Of a DNA stretch of 64,000 bases, positions 28,702-36,688 are shown in pieces (position 1 is the stretch's first letter; each line of letters opens with the position of its first letter). The notes beneath the pieces are model-generated. The model did no database searches, was not told where the DNA came from, and saw nothing but the letters and a program-made list of their open reading frames with translations. This DNA comes from Prochlorococcus marinus str. MIT 1013 (GTDB lineage Bacteria > Cyanobacteriota > Cyanobacteriia > PCC-6307 > Cyanobiaceae): positions 744,001 to 808,000 of the forward strand of contig NZ_CP114778.1 in the NCBI RefSeq assembly GCF_027359395.1, written 5' to 3'. The position numbers were made by a program, and so were the translations under genes.

Positions 28702-31428
28702 ATGATTGATCTCGAAAGAAATAGCAAAAAAGAACCTGTTCCAGCGAAGGGAAGAAGAACGAGAAATATCTACACACCCAATCAGACAAGCGACTTCAAA
28801 CTCAGCAGAAGTAAGTTCTCTGACTTCTTAACTTGTAAAAGATGTTTCTATCTAGATCGTGTTAAAGGTCTTAAACCACCAGGAACTCCAGGTTGGAGTT
28901 TGAACGCTGCAACTGACGAATTATTAAAAAAAGAATTTGACCATTGTAGAAAGCAACAAATTCCTCATCGACTTTTTGCGCCTAATGGATTAAAGGATGT
29001 TGTCCCTTTTGATCATCCTGAAATGGATCATTGGAGAGATTCACTACGACATGGATTAATACATAGATATAAAAAAAAGAAAAATATTATTTTGTCGGGT
29101 GGTATCGACGATATTTGGCAAAATACAATTACGAAAAAGTTAATAGTCGTAGATTATAAATCTCAGGCAAAAAATGCTGAGGTTAATACTGAGGAATATT
29201 TAAGTGATCCATACCATCACGGATACAAAATCCAAATGGATTTCTATGCTTATTTACTTTCAGAGATGGGTTTTGATGTTGATAAGACATCATATTTTCT
29301 AGTTTGTAATGCTCAAAAAGATAAAGCAGGTTTTAATAAAGCAATGCATTTTAATGAATATTTAGTTCCTTACCAATGGGATACCTCCTGGATAGAAAAA
29401 AAGATTGATGAAATGATTACTTTAATGGACCAAAATAAGATTCCAAGTCCAAATCAATGCTGCAATAATTGTGCATACTCAAATGAATATGCACAATTAT
29501 TAAAAACATCAAAAAATGAAATCCATGTTAAAGATACAAATATAAATTCTTCAAGAAGTAGTCATTCAGAAGAAAAGAAAGTTTCAAAGCAAGAAAAACC
29601 TATTGCGAACATAGATAAGAAAGAAGAAATGAATAATTTAGATATAAAAGAGATTCAAAAGAGTGATAATTTAATTGTCAATAAAAACCCAATTACCAAC
29701 TCAAATTCAAACTTAGAAATAGATCAATTAGCAGAGAGAATAACTGTTCTAATTCATGGAGATTCCTTTTTTGGGTCGGGTGTCTTAATAAGAAATAAAA
29801 ATAATTTATATAGTGTTTTAACTGCAAAGCATTTATTTTCTAACTTAAAAAATCAAAATACAATAAAAATTAAAACTTACGACAATGTTACCCATTCGCC
29901 GATTTTTGAATCAATTGAATTATTCGCAAATATAGATTTAGCAACCTTAATTTTTGAGTCAAGATATTCTTATTTAACTGCTTCAGTTGATTCTGCAATT
30001 AATGTAAAAAGAGGTGATGAGATTTGGGTAACTGGATTCCCTCCAATCAATTTAATCACCGAAAATGTAATACCTATGCTTTATCCAGGGAGATTAATTG
30101 GTAAGCAAATTAAAACTTTTCAAGGAGAAGAACTTCTTTATAGCAATCCAACACAACCTGGCACTAGTGGAGGAGCAATTCTTAATCAGAATGGAAAATT
30201 AGTAGGAATAAATCATGGGGCATGTCCAAATGAAAGAGCATTAGAAAAAAGTATTGAAGTTAGTAGCGGAATTAATCTAGGAATACCAATTGATTATTAT
30301 CTAGATCGACAAAAACTTCCCTTAAAAAACTCAAATGTATATTTAAATAATGCCCTTATTAAAGTTAATTCTTGTGACTGGTCAGGAGCAATAGTTGATT
30401 GCAAAAAAGCACTAGAAATTAACCCAACTAATTATGCGGCGTATATGACCCGTGGACTTGCCAAGAGCGAAATGAAAGATTATCCAGGGGCAATATCCGA
30501 TCTCGATAAGGCAATAGAAATTAACCCAATGGATTGTGCTTTGTATTACAATCGTGCGATTATCAAGGGCAATTTAAAAGATTGTCCAGGGGCAATATCT
30601 GATCTCGATAAGGCAATAGAAATTAACCCCATTTATGTTGATTCGTATTACAATCGTGCGATTATCAAGAGCGTATTAAAAGATTATTCAGGGGCAATAT
30701 CTGATTGCAATAAAGCAATAGAAATCAACCCAATGGGTTCTGATTTATATAACCTTCGTAGCAAATCTAAGAACGAATTAAAAGACTATTCAGGGGCAAT
30801 ATCTGATTGCAATAAAGCAATCGAAATTAATCCAATAGATTATAAGGCGTATATGACCCGTGGACTTGCCAAGAGCGTATTAAAAGATTATTCAGGCGCA
30901 ATATCTGATTACAATAAAGCAATAGAAATCAACCCAACTGAATATTTATTGTATTCAAACAGAGCAGTTGCCAAGAACGAAATGAAAGATTATTCAGGCG
31001 CAATATCCGATTACAATAAAGCAATAGAAATCAACCCAATGGATTATGTAACTTATAGATTTCGTGGAGCATGCAAGGGTGAGTTAGGAGATTATTCAGG
31101 GTCAATATCTGATTTCGACAAGGCAATAGAAATTAACTCAATGGATGATGTAGCGTATTACAGTCGTGCGATTTCCAAGGGCAATTTAAAAGATTATCCA
31201 GGGGCAATATCTGATCTCGATAAGGCAATAGAAATTAACCCAATGGATTATAAGGCGTATATGAACCGTGGACTTGCTAAGAGCGAGATGAAAGATTATC
31301 CAGGGGCAATAACTGATTACAAAAAGGTACTAAAAATAAACCCCAAAAATGATAATGCATATACCCAAATTTTAATTTGCAAGGGTAAATTAGGAATTTT
31401 TTCAGAAGAAATATCTGATTTTAATTAA
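28702..31428 (+). CDS. PD-(D/E)XK nuclease / trypsin-like protease / TPR fusion protein
   Basis: A 908-residue three-part protein. Residues 30-265 look like a RecB/Cas4-type PD-(D/E)XK nuclease: Asp136-Asp137 in GGIDD, Asp151-x-Lys153 in VVDYKS and a following QMDFYAYL helix, with Cys45/Cys48 before and Cys253/254/257 after the core that could hold an Fe-S cluster. After a charged linker, residues 345-535 look like a chymotrypsin-fold protease with His377 (TAKH), Asp412 (NIDLATL) and Ser489 (GTSGGAI). Residues about 550-908 are ten TPRs plus a partial one. No signal peptide is seen, so it should be cytoplasmic. Both catalytic centres look intact. A sensor-effector or defence role is inference from the architecture and island position. 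Confidence 0.85.
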   Translation: MIDLERNSKKEPVPAKGRRTRNIYTPNQTSDFKLSRSKFSDFLTCKRCFYLDRVKGLKPPGTPGWSLNAATDELLKKEFDHCRKQQIPHRLFAPNGLKDVVPFDHPEMDHWRDSLRHGLIHRYKKKKNIILSGGIDDIWQNTITKKLIVVDYKSQAKNAEVNTEEYLSDPYHHGYKIQMDFYAYLLSEMGFDVDKTSYFLVCNAQKDKAGFNKAMHFNEYLVPYQWDTSWIEKKIDEMITLMDQNKIPSPNQCCNNCAYSNEYAQLLKTSKNEIHVKDTNINSSRSSHSEEKKVSKQEKPIANIDKKEEMNNLDIKEIQKSDNLIVNKNPITNSNSNLEIDQLAERITVLIHGDSFFGSGVLIRNKNNLYSVLTAKHLFSNLKNQNTIKIKTYDNVTHSPIFESIELFANIDLATLIFESRYSYLTASVDSAINVKRGDEIWVTGFPPINLITENVIPMLYPGRLIGKQIKTFQGEELLYSNPTQPGTSGGAILNQNGKLVGINHGACPNERALEKSIEVSSGINLGIPIDYYLDRQKLPLKNSNVYLNNALIKVNSCDWSGAIVDCKKALEINPTNYAAYMTRGLAKSEMKDYPGAISDLDKAIEINPMDCALYYNRAIIKGNLKDCPGAISDLDKAIEINPIYVDSYYNRAIIKSVLKDYSGAISDCNKAIEINPMGSDLYNLRSKSKNELKDYSGAISDCNKAIEINPIDYKAYMTRGLAKSVLKDYSGAISDYNKAIEINPTEYLLYSNRAVAKNEMKDYSGAISDYNKAIEINPMDYVTYRFRGACKGELGDYSGSISDFDKAIEINSMDDVAYYSRAISKGNLKDYPGAISDLDKAIEINPMDYKAYMNRGLAKSEMKDYPGAITDYKKVLKINPKNDNAYTQILICKGKLGIFSEEISDFN
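30370..31425 (+). repeat. Tandem 102-bp TPR-coding repeats
   Basis: About ten direct repeats of 102 bp inside the fusion gene, each coding for a 34-residue TPR around DYSGAISDYNKAIEINPMD. Neighbouring units are nearly identical at the DNA level (for example the segments around 30480 and 31200), including synonymous positions. That implies recent unit duplication or gene conversion rather than old TPRs. Confidence 0.9.
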
Positions 31429-31526
31429 TATGGAAATTTGATTCTAATTCAAGAAAAGTGTCCTCTCTAAAAATTAAAAATTCTAAGAGCAGGTTTGTAC
31501 ATCATCTAAAAAAGATTATAAAAATG

Positions 31527-31613
31527 CGGAGAGGGTGGGATTCGAACCCACGGATAGTTTTAGCTATCAAACGATTTCGAGTCGTTCGCTTTCGACCACT
31601 CAGCCACCTCTCC
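31527..31613 (-). tRNA. tRNA-Ser (anticodon CGA)
   Basis: Read on the minus strand, an 87-nt class II tRNA: acceptor GGAGAGG pairs with CCTCTCC, discriminator G, anticodon loop CTCGAAA with CGA, a long variable arm (GATAGCTAAAACTATC) and T arm GGGTTCGAATCCC. It decodes UCG. Its 3' end is duplicated at 27332, making it the likely integration target. Confidence 0.97.
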
Positions 31614-31686
31614 CCGAAACAAGCTTAAGGCAATCTTCTATTTTCTCTTAATAATAATCAGAATTAAAAATTTAATTTTTAATTAT

Positions 31687-32712
31687 TTAATCCCAACCTG
31701 CCTTTCTCATTAGCTTGATTGCTTTTTTATTATTTGCTCCTAATTGATCAATGGTCACACTATCAGGTGTAAATTCTCCAAATTGTTTAACTTCATCCGT
31801 TTTATTAAAACCAACTAAGGGATGTTCAAATGTTGGGCCTGCTAATCCACGACTCCCATCAGGAGAAGCAAGGTATTCTAGGAGTTGAATAGCTTCTTCT
31901 TTATTTTCAGCATATCTAGCAATTCCACCTGCGCTAACATTCACATGAGCAGGATTAGGAGTAAGAACATTTACTTTTTTAGCCAACCTTTGATCTTTAC
32001 TACCATTAACACCGGCTAGCATCCTTGAAACATAATAGTGATTAACTATCCCTACTCCACACTTACCCTGTGCAACAGCTCTTATAACTCCTATATCACC
32101 GGGGAAAAAAGGCTGCGAAATATTTGAAATCATACCTTTTAACCATTCTTTAGTTTTTGCTTCTCCTTTATTGACAATTTGATTGGCAACTAAAGATTGA
32201 TTGTATGGACTGCTCCTTTTCCTCACACAAACAAGGCCCTCCAAAGCAGGATTAGCAAGATCTGAATAATCTTTTATTGAGTTTATATCAACTTTTTTAG
32301 GATTAGCGACCATAACCCTCACCCTTCTAGTTAATGCATACCACCTTGCTTGAGGATCTCGATATTCGACCGGAACATTTTTATCTAATTCATTAGATCT
32401 ATATGACTGAAGAAGACCACTTTTTGCAGCATTGCTAATTCTAGCCGCATCAACAAGAAGAATCACATCTGCTTTGGAATTCGTGCCCTCCCTTTTCAAT
32501 CTTTCAACTAGAGAAATACCTGTAGCCTCAATTAACCGAATTTTTATCCCAGTCTCCTTGGCAAATTTCTTATAGATCTGCTTATCAGTGTTGTAATGCC
32601 TGCCTGAATAAATCCTTACTTCTCTATCGGAGGCTTTTGCATAACTAAAACCCGTAAAAACAAGCAAAGAACTCACGACAGCTGAAGTAAAAAGACGCTT
32701 GATTAAATTCAT
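31687..32712 (-). CDS. idiA: Iron(III) ABC transporter substrate-binding protein (IdiA/FutA)
   Basis: The periplasmic ferric-binding protein of a FutABC-type uptake system, a common iron-stress protein in marine cyanobacteria. The 341 residues have a signal peptide (about 1-26, ending SYAKA), then EVRIYSGRHYNTDKQIYKKF with the conserved Tyr. ANPAHVNVSAGGIARYA, and GIVNHYYVSRML containing the paired Tyr ligands, mark the family. No permease or ATPase gene is adjacent. It diverges from the PiuC-like gene with 147 bp between; I could not identify a convincing Fur box in that AT-rich stretch. Confidence 0.95.
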   Translation of the reverse strand: MNLIKRLFTSAVVSSLLVFTGFSYAKASDREVRIYSGRHYNTDKQIYKKFAKETGIKIRLIEATGISLVERLKREGTNSKADVILLVDAARISNAAKSGLLQSYRSNELDKNVPVEYRDPQARWYALTRRVRVMVANPKKVDINSIKDYSDLANPALEGLVCVRKRSSPYNQSLVANQIVNKGEAKTKEWLKGMISNISQPFFPGDIGVIRAVAQGKCGVGIVNHYYVSRMLAGVNGSKDQRLAKKVNVLTPNPAHVNVSAGGIARYAENKEEAIQLLEYLASPDGSRGLAGPTFEHPLVGFNKTDEVKQFGEFTPDSVTIDQLGANNKKAIKLMRKAGWD

Positions 32713-32859
32713 TAAACTATAAAGAAAGTTTTTAAATCTTTTAACAGATTAAACAAGAAGAGTGGGATGAATATCCTTTTGCAAGGTTTATACGTATTTT
32801 AGTATAAATTGATATTTTCTTTATACTTTAGGATGATTATTAATTCCTAATTACTAAAG

Positions 32860-33525
32860 ATGGAATATTTAACTCATTCTCTCATTGAGAAATCAGAAGC
32901 AATTGAAATAACTCAAAAACTAAAAGCAGATAATTCTTCCTGGCAAGATGGGAAAAGGACTGCAGGTAGCCTTGCTGCAGAAATAAAGAATAATTTTCAA
33001 CTAGATAAAACCTCAAAAATCTCCAAAGAAATTAAAGATCTTGTTGTCATGAAAATAATCTCAAATTCTCTTATAAAAAGCTTTACTCTTCCAAGCCTTA
33101 TTCATGGTGTAATGTGTACAAAATCACTCCCAGGGAATGGTTATGGAATGCACGTTGATAATCCATATATGCCATCTGGAAGAAGTGATTTGTCTTTTAC
33201 ATTATTTTTAAACGAGCCTGAGAATTATGAAGGAGGTAACCTTTGTATACAAACAATTAATGAAACGAAGCAAATAAAACTTTCTGCCGGAGAAATTATT
33301 ATTTATCCAAGTACAAAGCTTCATTCAGTGTCTCAAGTTAAAAAGGGAGAACGTTTTGTTTGTGTTGGCTGGATACAAAGTTATATACAAAATAACGAAG
33401 ATAGAAATTTCTTATTTGGTCTAGATGCAGGAGCAAAAGGTTTACTCGCTAAGCATGGAAGGTCAGACGAATTAGATTTAGTTTTCCAGGCATATAGCAA
33501 TCTCTTAAGAAGACTTGGAGATTGA
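32860..33525 (+). CDS. PKHD-type Fe(II)/2-oxoglutarate dioxygenase (PiuC/YbiX-like)
   Basis: A 221-residue prolyl-4-hydroxylase-like dioxygenase of the PKHD group. The iron ligands are His98 and Asp100 (GMHVDNPYM) and His155 (STKLHSVSQV), with the 2-oxoglutarate-binding basic residue in GERFVCVGW. Homologues (PiuC) sit beside siderophore or iron-uptake genes in proteobacteria and are also common in marine cyanobacteria and cyanophages. Being divergent from idiA fits iron-linked regulation, which is inference. The substrate is unknown. Confidence 0.92.
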   Translation: MEYLTHSLIEKSEAIEITQKLKADNSSWQDGKRTAGSLAAEIKNNFQLDKTSKISKEIKDLVVMKIISNSLIKSFTLPSLIHGVMCTKSLPGNGYGMHVDNPYMPSGRSDLSFTLFLNEPENYEGGNLCIQTINETKQIKLSAGEIIIYPSTKLHSVSQVKKGERFVCVGWIQSYIQNNEDRNFLFGLDAGAKGLLAKHGRSDELDLVFQAYSNLLRRLGD

Positions 33526-33611
33526 GATTAATCCTTTATACAAACAATCGTAAAAAATGAACTTTCATTGATAGACTTTAGCTATCAAAATATATTTAAA
33601 ATCAACTACAT

Positions 33612-33857
33612 ATGTCTAAAAAAACTCCTGTAGGAATATTCCTAGCTGCAGCAGCGGCTTTAGCTACTAATGCAATTATTCCAGACAATTCAATGGCTGG
33701 AGAGAAACATGGAGACATGGGTGGTTTAAAAGAATGGACCTCTGATCAAGAAGCAGATGAAGATGGGAAGCTTGATGAAGCAGCTCAAAAAGCTGCTGAT
33801 AAAGCTAAGAAATCAAATGTCTGCATTCCTATTGGTGAGGGTGAGAATTGCTGGTAA
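33612..33857 (+). CDS. Small secreted acidic protein with C-terminal Cys pair
   Basis: An 81-residue protein with a hydrophobic signal (about 7-24) and a likely cleavage after MAG near residue 30. The mature part is acidic and helical (DQEADEDGKLDEAAQKAADKA) and ends NVCIPIGEGENCW, with two Cys seven residues apart that could form a disulfide or bind metal. I do not recognise a named family. It has its own terminator immediately downstream and follows the PiuC-like gene by 86 bp. Confidence 0.72.
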   Translation: MSKKTPVGIFLAAAAALATNAIIPDNSMAGEKHGDMGGLKEWTSDQEADEDGKLDEAAQKAADKAKKSNVCIPIGEGENCW

Positions 33858-33868
33858 AGCTTTGACAT

Positions 33869-33896
33869 AAAAAAGGTCCACCAGGGACCTTTTTTT
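33869..33896 (+). terminator. Intrinsic terminator after the small secreted protein
   Basis: AAAAGGTCC and GGACCTTTT pair around a five-base loop and seven T residues follow. It is 12 bp after the stop codon of the 33612 gene. Confidence 0.9.
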
Positions 33897-33902
33897 AATG
33901 CA

Positions 33903-33931
33903 AAAAAAACGCCCCTTTAAGGGGCGTTTTT
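33903..33931. terminator. Bidirectional terminator before the porin gene end
   Basis: AAACGCCCC and GGGGCGTTT pair around TTTAA, with an A-run on the left and a T-run on the right. It can stop leftward porin transcripts and act as a backup for rightward ones. Confidence 0.9.
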
Positions 33932-33952
33932 AAATGAACTAATTTATTTAGA

Positions 33953-35200
33953 TTAGAACCTGAATTCAGTTAGAAGAACTGCTCCAGTGACGTCTTTGCC
34001 TTCAGCTTCAACATCTGTACTACCAAACACTGCTGGTGTAACTGTTACGCCATCATTAACTTTGAAGGAGTAATAGGCTTCCCAAACAGAGTTATCCTCT
34101 GAAGGATCAGAACCACCGCCAACAATATTTGTAGCGCTAACTCTTGAACCAACAGCAAGTCCTGCTCTGTTTCCATCCATGAATAGATCTTTCCAATTAA
34201 GGCCAACCATCCATCCTGATGCTTCATCTGCATTACCAGTTCCAGCATCATCGATACTAGATGTGTCATAACCAAGCTGAACTGAAGGAAGCGCACCTGT
34301 GTTATCTGGCTTCCAATATGCTCTTAAACCAATTGCAGTTTCAGAACTTCCTGAAGCTCTTGACTTACCTTTGGCTGTTGTGAAATAGCTATCAGACCAG
34401 CCATTATCTTTGAAAGCAACGGCTCCAGATACTTGCCATTGTGGTGTGCCATATTCAAGCTTAGTCAACAAAGCTGACTTAGCATCATCTCCAAATAAGC
34501 CTTGACCTTCTGCAGACTTAGCACCGCCCTGACTTGTATAAGCAGTACTTAATGCCCATCTACCTTCTGAAGGATCTTCAGTTTGCTGAGTCCATGCAGC
34601 ACCAAAACCAGCTTTAGTACTTGAACCATAAACTGTTCCATTTCCACCAAGACTAAATTGCTTAGTTACTGGCTTATAAATAGAAGGAGAACTTGCAAGC
34701 ATGTAATAGTTCTCAATTTTTGGTCCAACCCAAACAGTTAGGCTTTCTCCAACTGGGAACTGGTACCAAATCTTGTCAACTTTTAAAGCGTCAGATGTGT
34801 TTTTACCAGCTGAAAGATAAGTACCTTGTCCTTTGTCTACAAAGTGATCAGATACATTACCAGCCTTAATTCTTGTATATAGAAGATCTTCACCAGTGAA
34901 ACTTGTATTCATGTTCAACTGATACATATATTCCATAGTGATGGAATCAGTATCTGTTTCATTATCATCATCAACATAACCAGTGATGAAAGCAGCCTTA
35001 CCGCTCATCTTTGTAGATGAAGAGAACTGGCCAGCCATGATTTCGCCGAGTTGAGATTCAACACCATCAACACGAGCTTGAATGACTTCAGAACTTAAGT
35101 CTGAATCGTTAGATACCGAAGTAACATCGGCATTTGCAGCTAATGGAGCCATTAGGCCCAAAGCAGCAGGAGCTACCAGCAAACGCTGAAAAAGCTTCAT
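33953..35200 (-). CDS. Cyanobacterial outer-membrane porin
   Basis: A 415-residue outer-membrane beta-barrel protein of the cyanobacterial porin (Som/OprB-like) group. I start it at the ATG at 35200, where a signal peptide (MKLFQRLLVAPAALGLMAPL, cleavage near AANA) begins; longer reading frames lack one. An N-terminal coiled segment (VIQARVDGVESQLGEIM) is followed by alternating amphipathic strands with many Gly, Tyr and Trp, and the protein ends in Phe (LLTEFRF), as barrel proteins do. The usual N-terminal SLH domain appears absent or reduced. Codon use looks like that of a highly expressed gene. Confidence 0.88.
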   Translation of the reverse strand: MKLFQRLLVAPAALGLMAPLAANADVTSVSNDSDLSSEVIQARVDGVESQLGEIMAGQFSSSTKMSGKAAFITGYVDDDNETDTDSITMEYMYQLNMNTSFTGEDLLYTRIKAGNVSDHFVDKGQGTYLSAGKNTSDALKVDKIWYQFPVGESLTVWVGPKIENYYMLASSPSIYKPVTKQFSLGGNGTVYGSSTKAGFGAAWTQQTEDPSEGRWALSTAYTSQGGAKSAEGQGLFGDDAKSALLTKLEYGTPQWQVSGAVAFKDNGWSDSYFTTAKGKSRASGSSETAIGLRAYWKPDNTGALPSVQLGYDTSSIDDAGTGNADEASGWMVGLNWKDLFMDGNRAGLAVGSRVSATNIVGGGSDPSEDNSVWEAYYSFKVNDGVTVTPAVFGSTDVEAEGKDVTGAVLLTEFRF

Positions 35201-35354
35201 TGTGTCCTCACACAAATATTGTCGAATCAATAATAGTGTATTCAATGAGACATTACAGAGCCTAAACCCCTAAAAGTATCTTTTTATACATCACTGGATA
35301 TTATCCGATCTATCTATTATCTATAAAAGCTAAATTGTTACTTGGTGTTAACAG

Positions 35355-36224
35355 CTAATTTAAACAAAGAGGAAAATTTAGAGACTCTCTTTCTTCCAAC
35401 CAAGCCTCAGCAACTTTTCGAGCCAAAGATCGAATTCTTGCAATAATCTTGGTTCTTTCGGTAACAGATATAACTCCTCTTGCCTCTAATAAATTAAATG
35501 TATGGCTACATTTTAGAACATAGTCAAGGGATGGAGCAGGTAGTCTCTTTTCTATTAATTGATGAGCCTCCTCCTCATAAATTTCAAAAAGTTTTCTTAA
35601 ATTATCAGAGTTAGATTCTTCAAAATTATATTGACATTGACCCTTTTCAAAAGGAAGCCAGATATCACCATATTTATTATTTTTGTTCCAGGAAAGATCC
35701 CAAATACTTTCAACATTTTGCAAATACATTGCCAATCTTTCAAGGCCATAAGTGATCTCAATCGAGACAGGCTTGCAATCAAGACCACCACATTGTTGAA
35801 AATAAGTAAATTGGGTTACCTCCATACCATCAAGCCAAACTTCCCATCCCACTCCCCAAGCGCCTAAAGTTGGAGATTCCCAATTATCTTCAACAAATCG
35901 AATATCGTGTTCAGTAGGCGAAATCCCTAATGCTTCAAGCGAAGACAAATAAATTTCCTGTATGCCGTCGAGAGAAGGCTTAATAAGAACTTGATACTGA
36001 AAATAATGCTGTGCTCTATTGGGATTATCTCCATACCTACCATCAGTTGGTCTTCGACAGGGCTCAGGATAAGCGACAGCCCAAGGCTCCGGACCTATGG
36101 CTCTCAAAAAAGAATGAGGGCTCATTGTCCCTGCGCCCTTCTCTAAGTCATATGGCAGGAGCAGCAAACAACCTTTCTCACTCCAGAAATTATTGAGGTT
36201 AGAAATTATGTCCTGAAAGTACAC
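35355..36224 (-). CDS. glyQ: Glycyl-tRNA synthetase alpha chain
   Basis: The catalytic alpha subunit of the heterotetrameric bacterial GlyRS, which charges tRNA-Gly; the beta subunit gene is not in the window. I start at GTG 36224, giving (M)[17 protein letters not shown], the normal N-terminus, and 289 residues. An upstream ATG at 36281 would add 19 residues coded partly by the GGAGAAC repeat cluster, which argues against it. [40 protein letters not shown] and [18 protein letters not shown] are hallmark class II motifs. Confidence 0.96.
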   Translation of the reverse strand: MYFQDIISNLNNFWSEKGCLLLLPYDLEKGAGTMSPHSFLRAIGPEPWAVAYPEPCRRPTDGRYGDNPNRAQHYFQYQVLIKPSLDGIQEIYLSSLEALGISPTEHDIRFVEDNWESPTLGAWGVGWEVWLDGMEVTQFTYFQQCGGLDCKPVSIEITYGLERLAMYLQNVESIWDLSWNKNNKYGDIWLPFEKGQCQYNFEESNSDNLRKLFEIYEEEAHQLIEKRLPAPSLDYVLKCSHTFNLLEARGVISVTERTKIIARIRSLARKVAEAWLEERESLNFPLCLN

Positions 36225-36260
36225 TATACAGTCCTCCCAATGTTTTTGAAGCTCAGATTT

Positions 36261-36341
36261 AGGAGAACAAGGGGAGAACAACGATTCAAAACAAACTTAG
36301 GAGAACAGATGTGCGATGTGTCAAAAGAACGATAGGAGAAC
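36261..36341. repeat. GGAGAAC repeat cluster upstream of glyQ
   Basis: GGAGAAC occurs at 36262, 36273, 36300 and 36335, all in one orientation, three times as AGGAGAAC and three times followed by A. The cluster lies between the probable glyQ start and the accessory zone. On the glyQ strand it reads GTTCTCC. Possible roles: regulator or recombinase binding sites. Confidence 0.7.
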
Positions 36342-36688
36342 GAAATCGTCATTTTCAATTTTTTCCCCTTTTCTTTTACTCAACTAATCCTATCTATTTG
36401 TGTAATCAATGACACTCAAATATCCATGAACAATCAAACAGATCGCTCTATCCATAGGGAGTAATATATGTATTTCTCTGCTATCCAATGAATGGAGATG
36501 GTTAGATAAAAGAAGTAAGTGGAGGTAAGCGTATGAGTAGAAAAGTTAAATACTATTTGTGAATGGATATGTTGTCACACCTTATTCCTATTTCTCAAAA
36601 TAGAAAAATAATATAAAGACCTACTTTTATTCTTGCACTAACTTACGCTATAAGTAAAAAAGTGATTGCTATCAAAAGATAAGCATAG
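36342..36688. other. Gene-free stretch between glyQ and the GT41 gene
   Basis: No open reading frame of useful length and no RNA gene is recognised. The segment around 36527 (GTGGAGGTAAGCGT before an ATG) looks like a ribosome-binding site but its frame closes after nine codons, so it may be a decayed gene start. The last 100 bp are AT-rich and may hold the promoter of the gene at 36689. Confidence 0.5.

Larger units (their letters stand above)
27332..31538. mobile_element. Putative tRNA-Ser-integrated island without a visible integrase
   Basis: About 4.2 kb bounded by the 16-bp direct repeat. The tRNA gene is on the minus strand with its 3' end facing the island, which is the geometry of 3'-end tRNA integration. 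Contents: a short-repeat cluster (27417-27571), an LprI-like secreted protein, another secreted protein and the nuclease-protease-TPR fusion. No recombinase gene is present, so it is either a remnant or an element moved in trans. Prochlorococcus elements called tycheposons also use tRNA genes; membership is inference. Confidence 0.55.

Noticed and set aside
32713-32859. Fur box between idiA and the dioxygenase gene
   Set aside because: The region is so AT-rich that several weak matches can be drawn; none stands out.
36225-36281. Longer glyQ N-terminus
   Set aside because: The added residues are coded largely by the GGAGAAC repeat cluster and are absent from normal GlyQ; GTG at 36224 gives the standard N-terminus.
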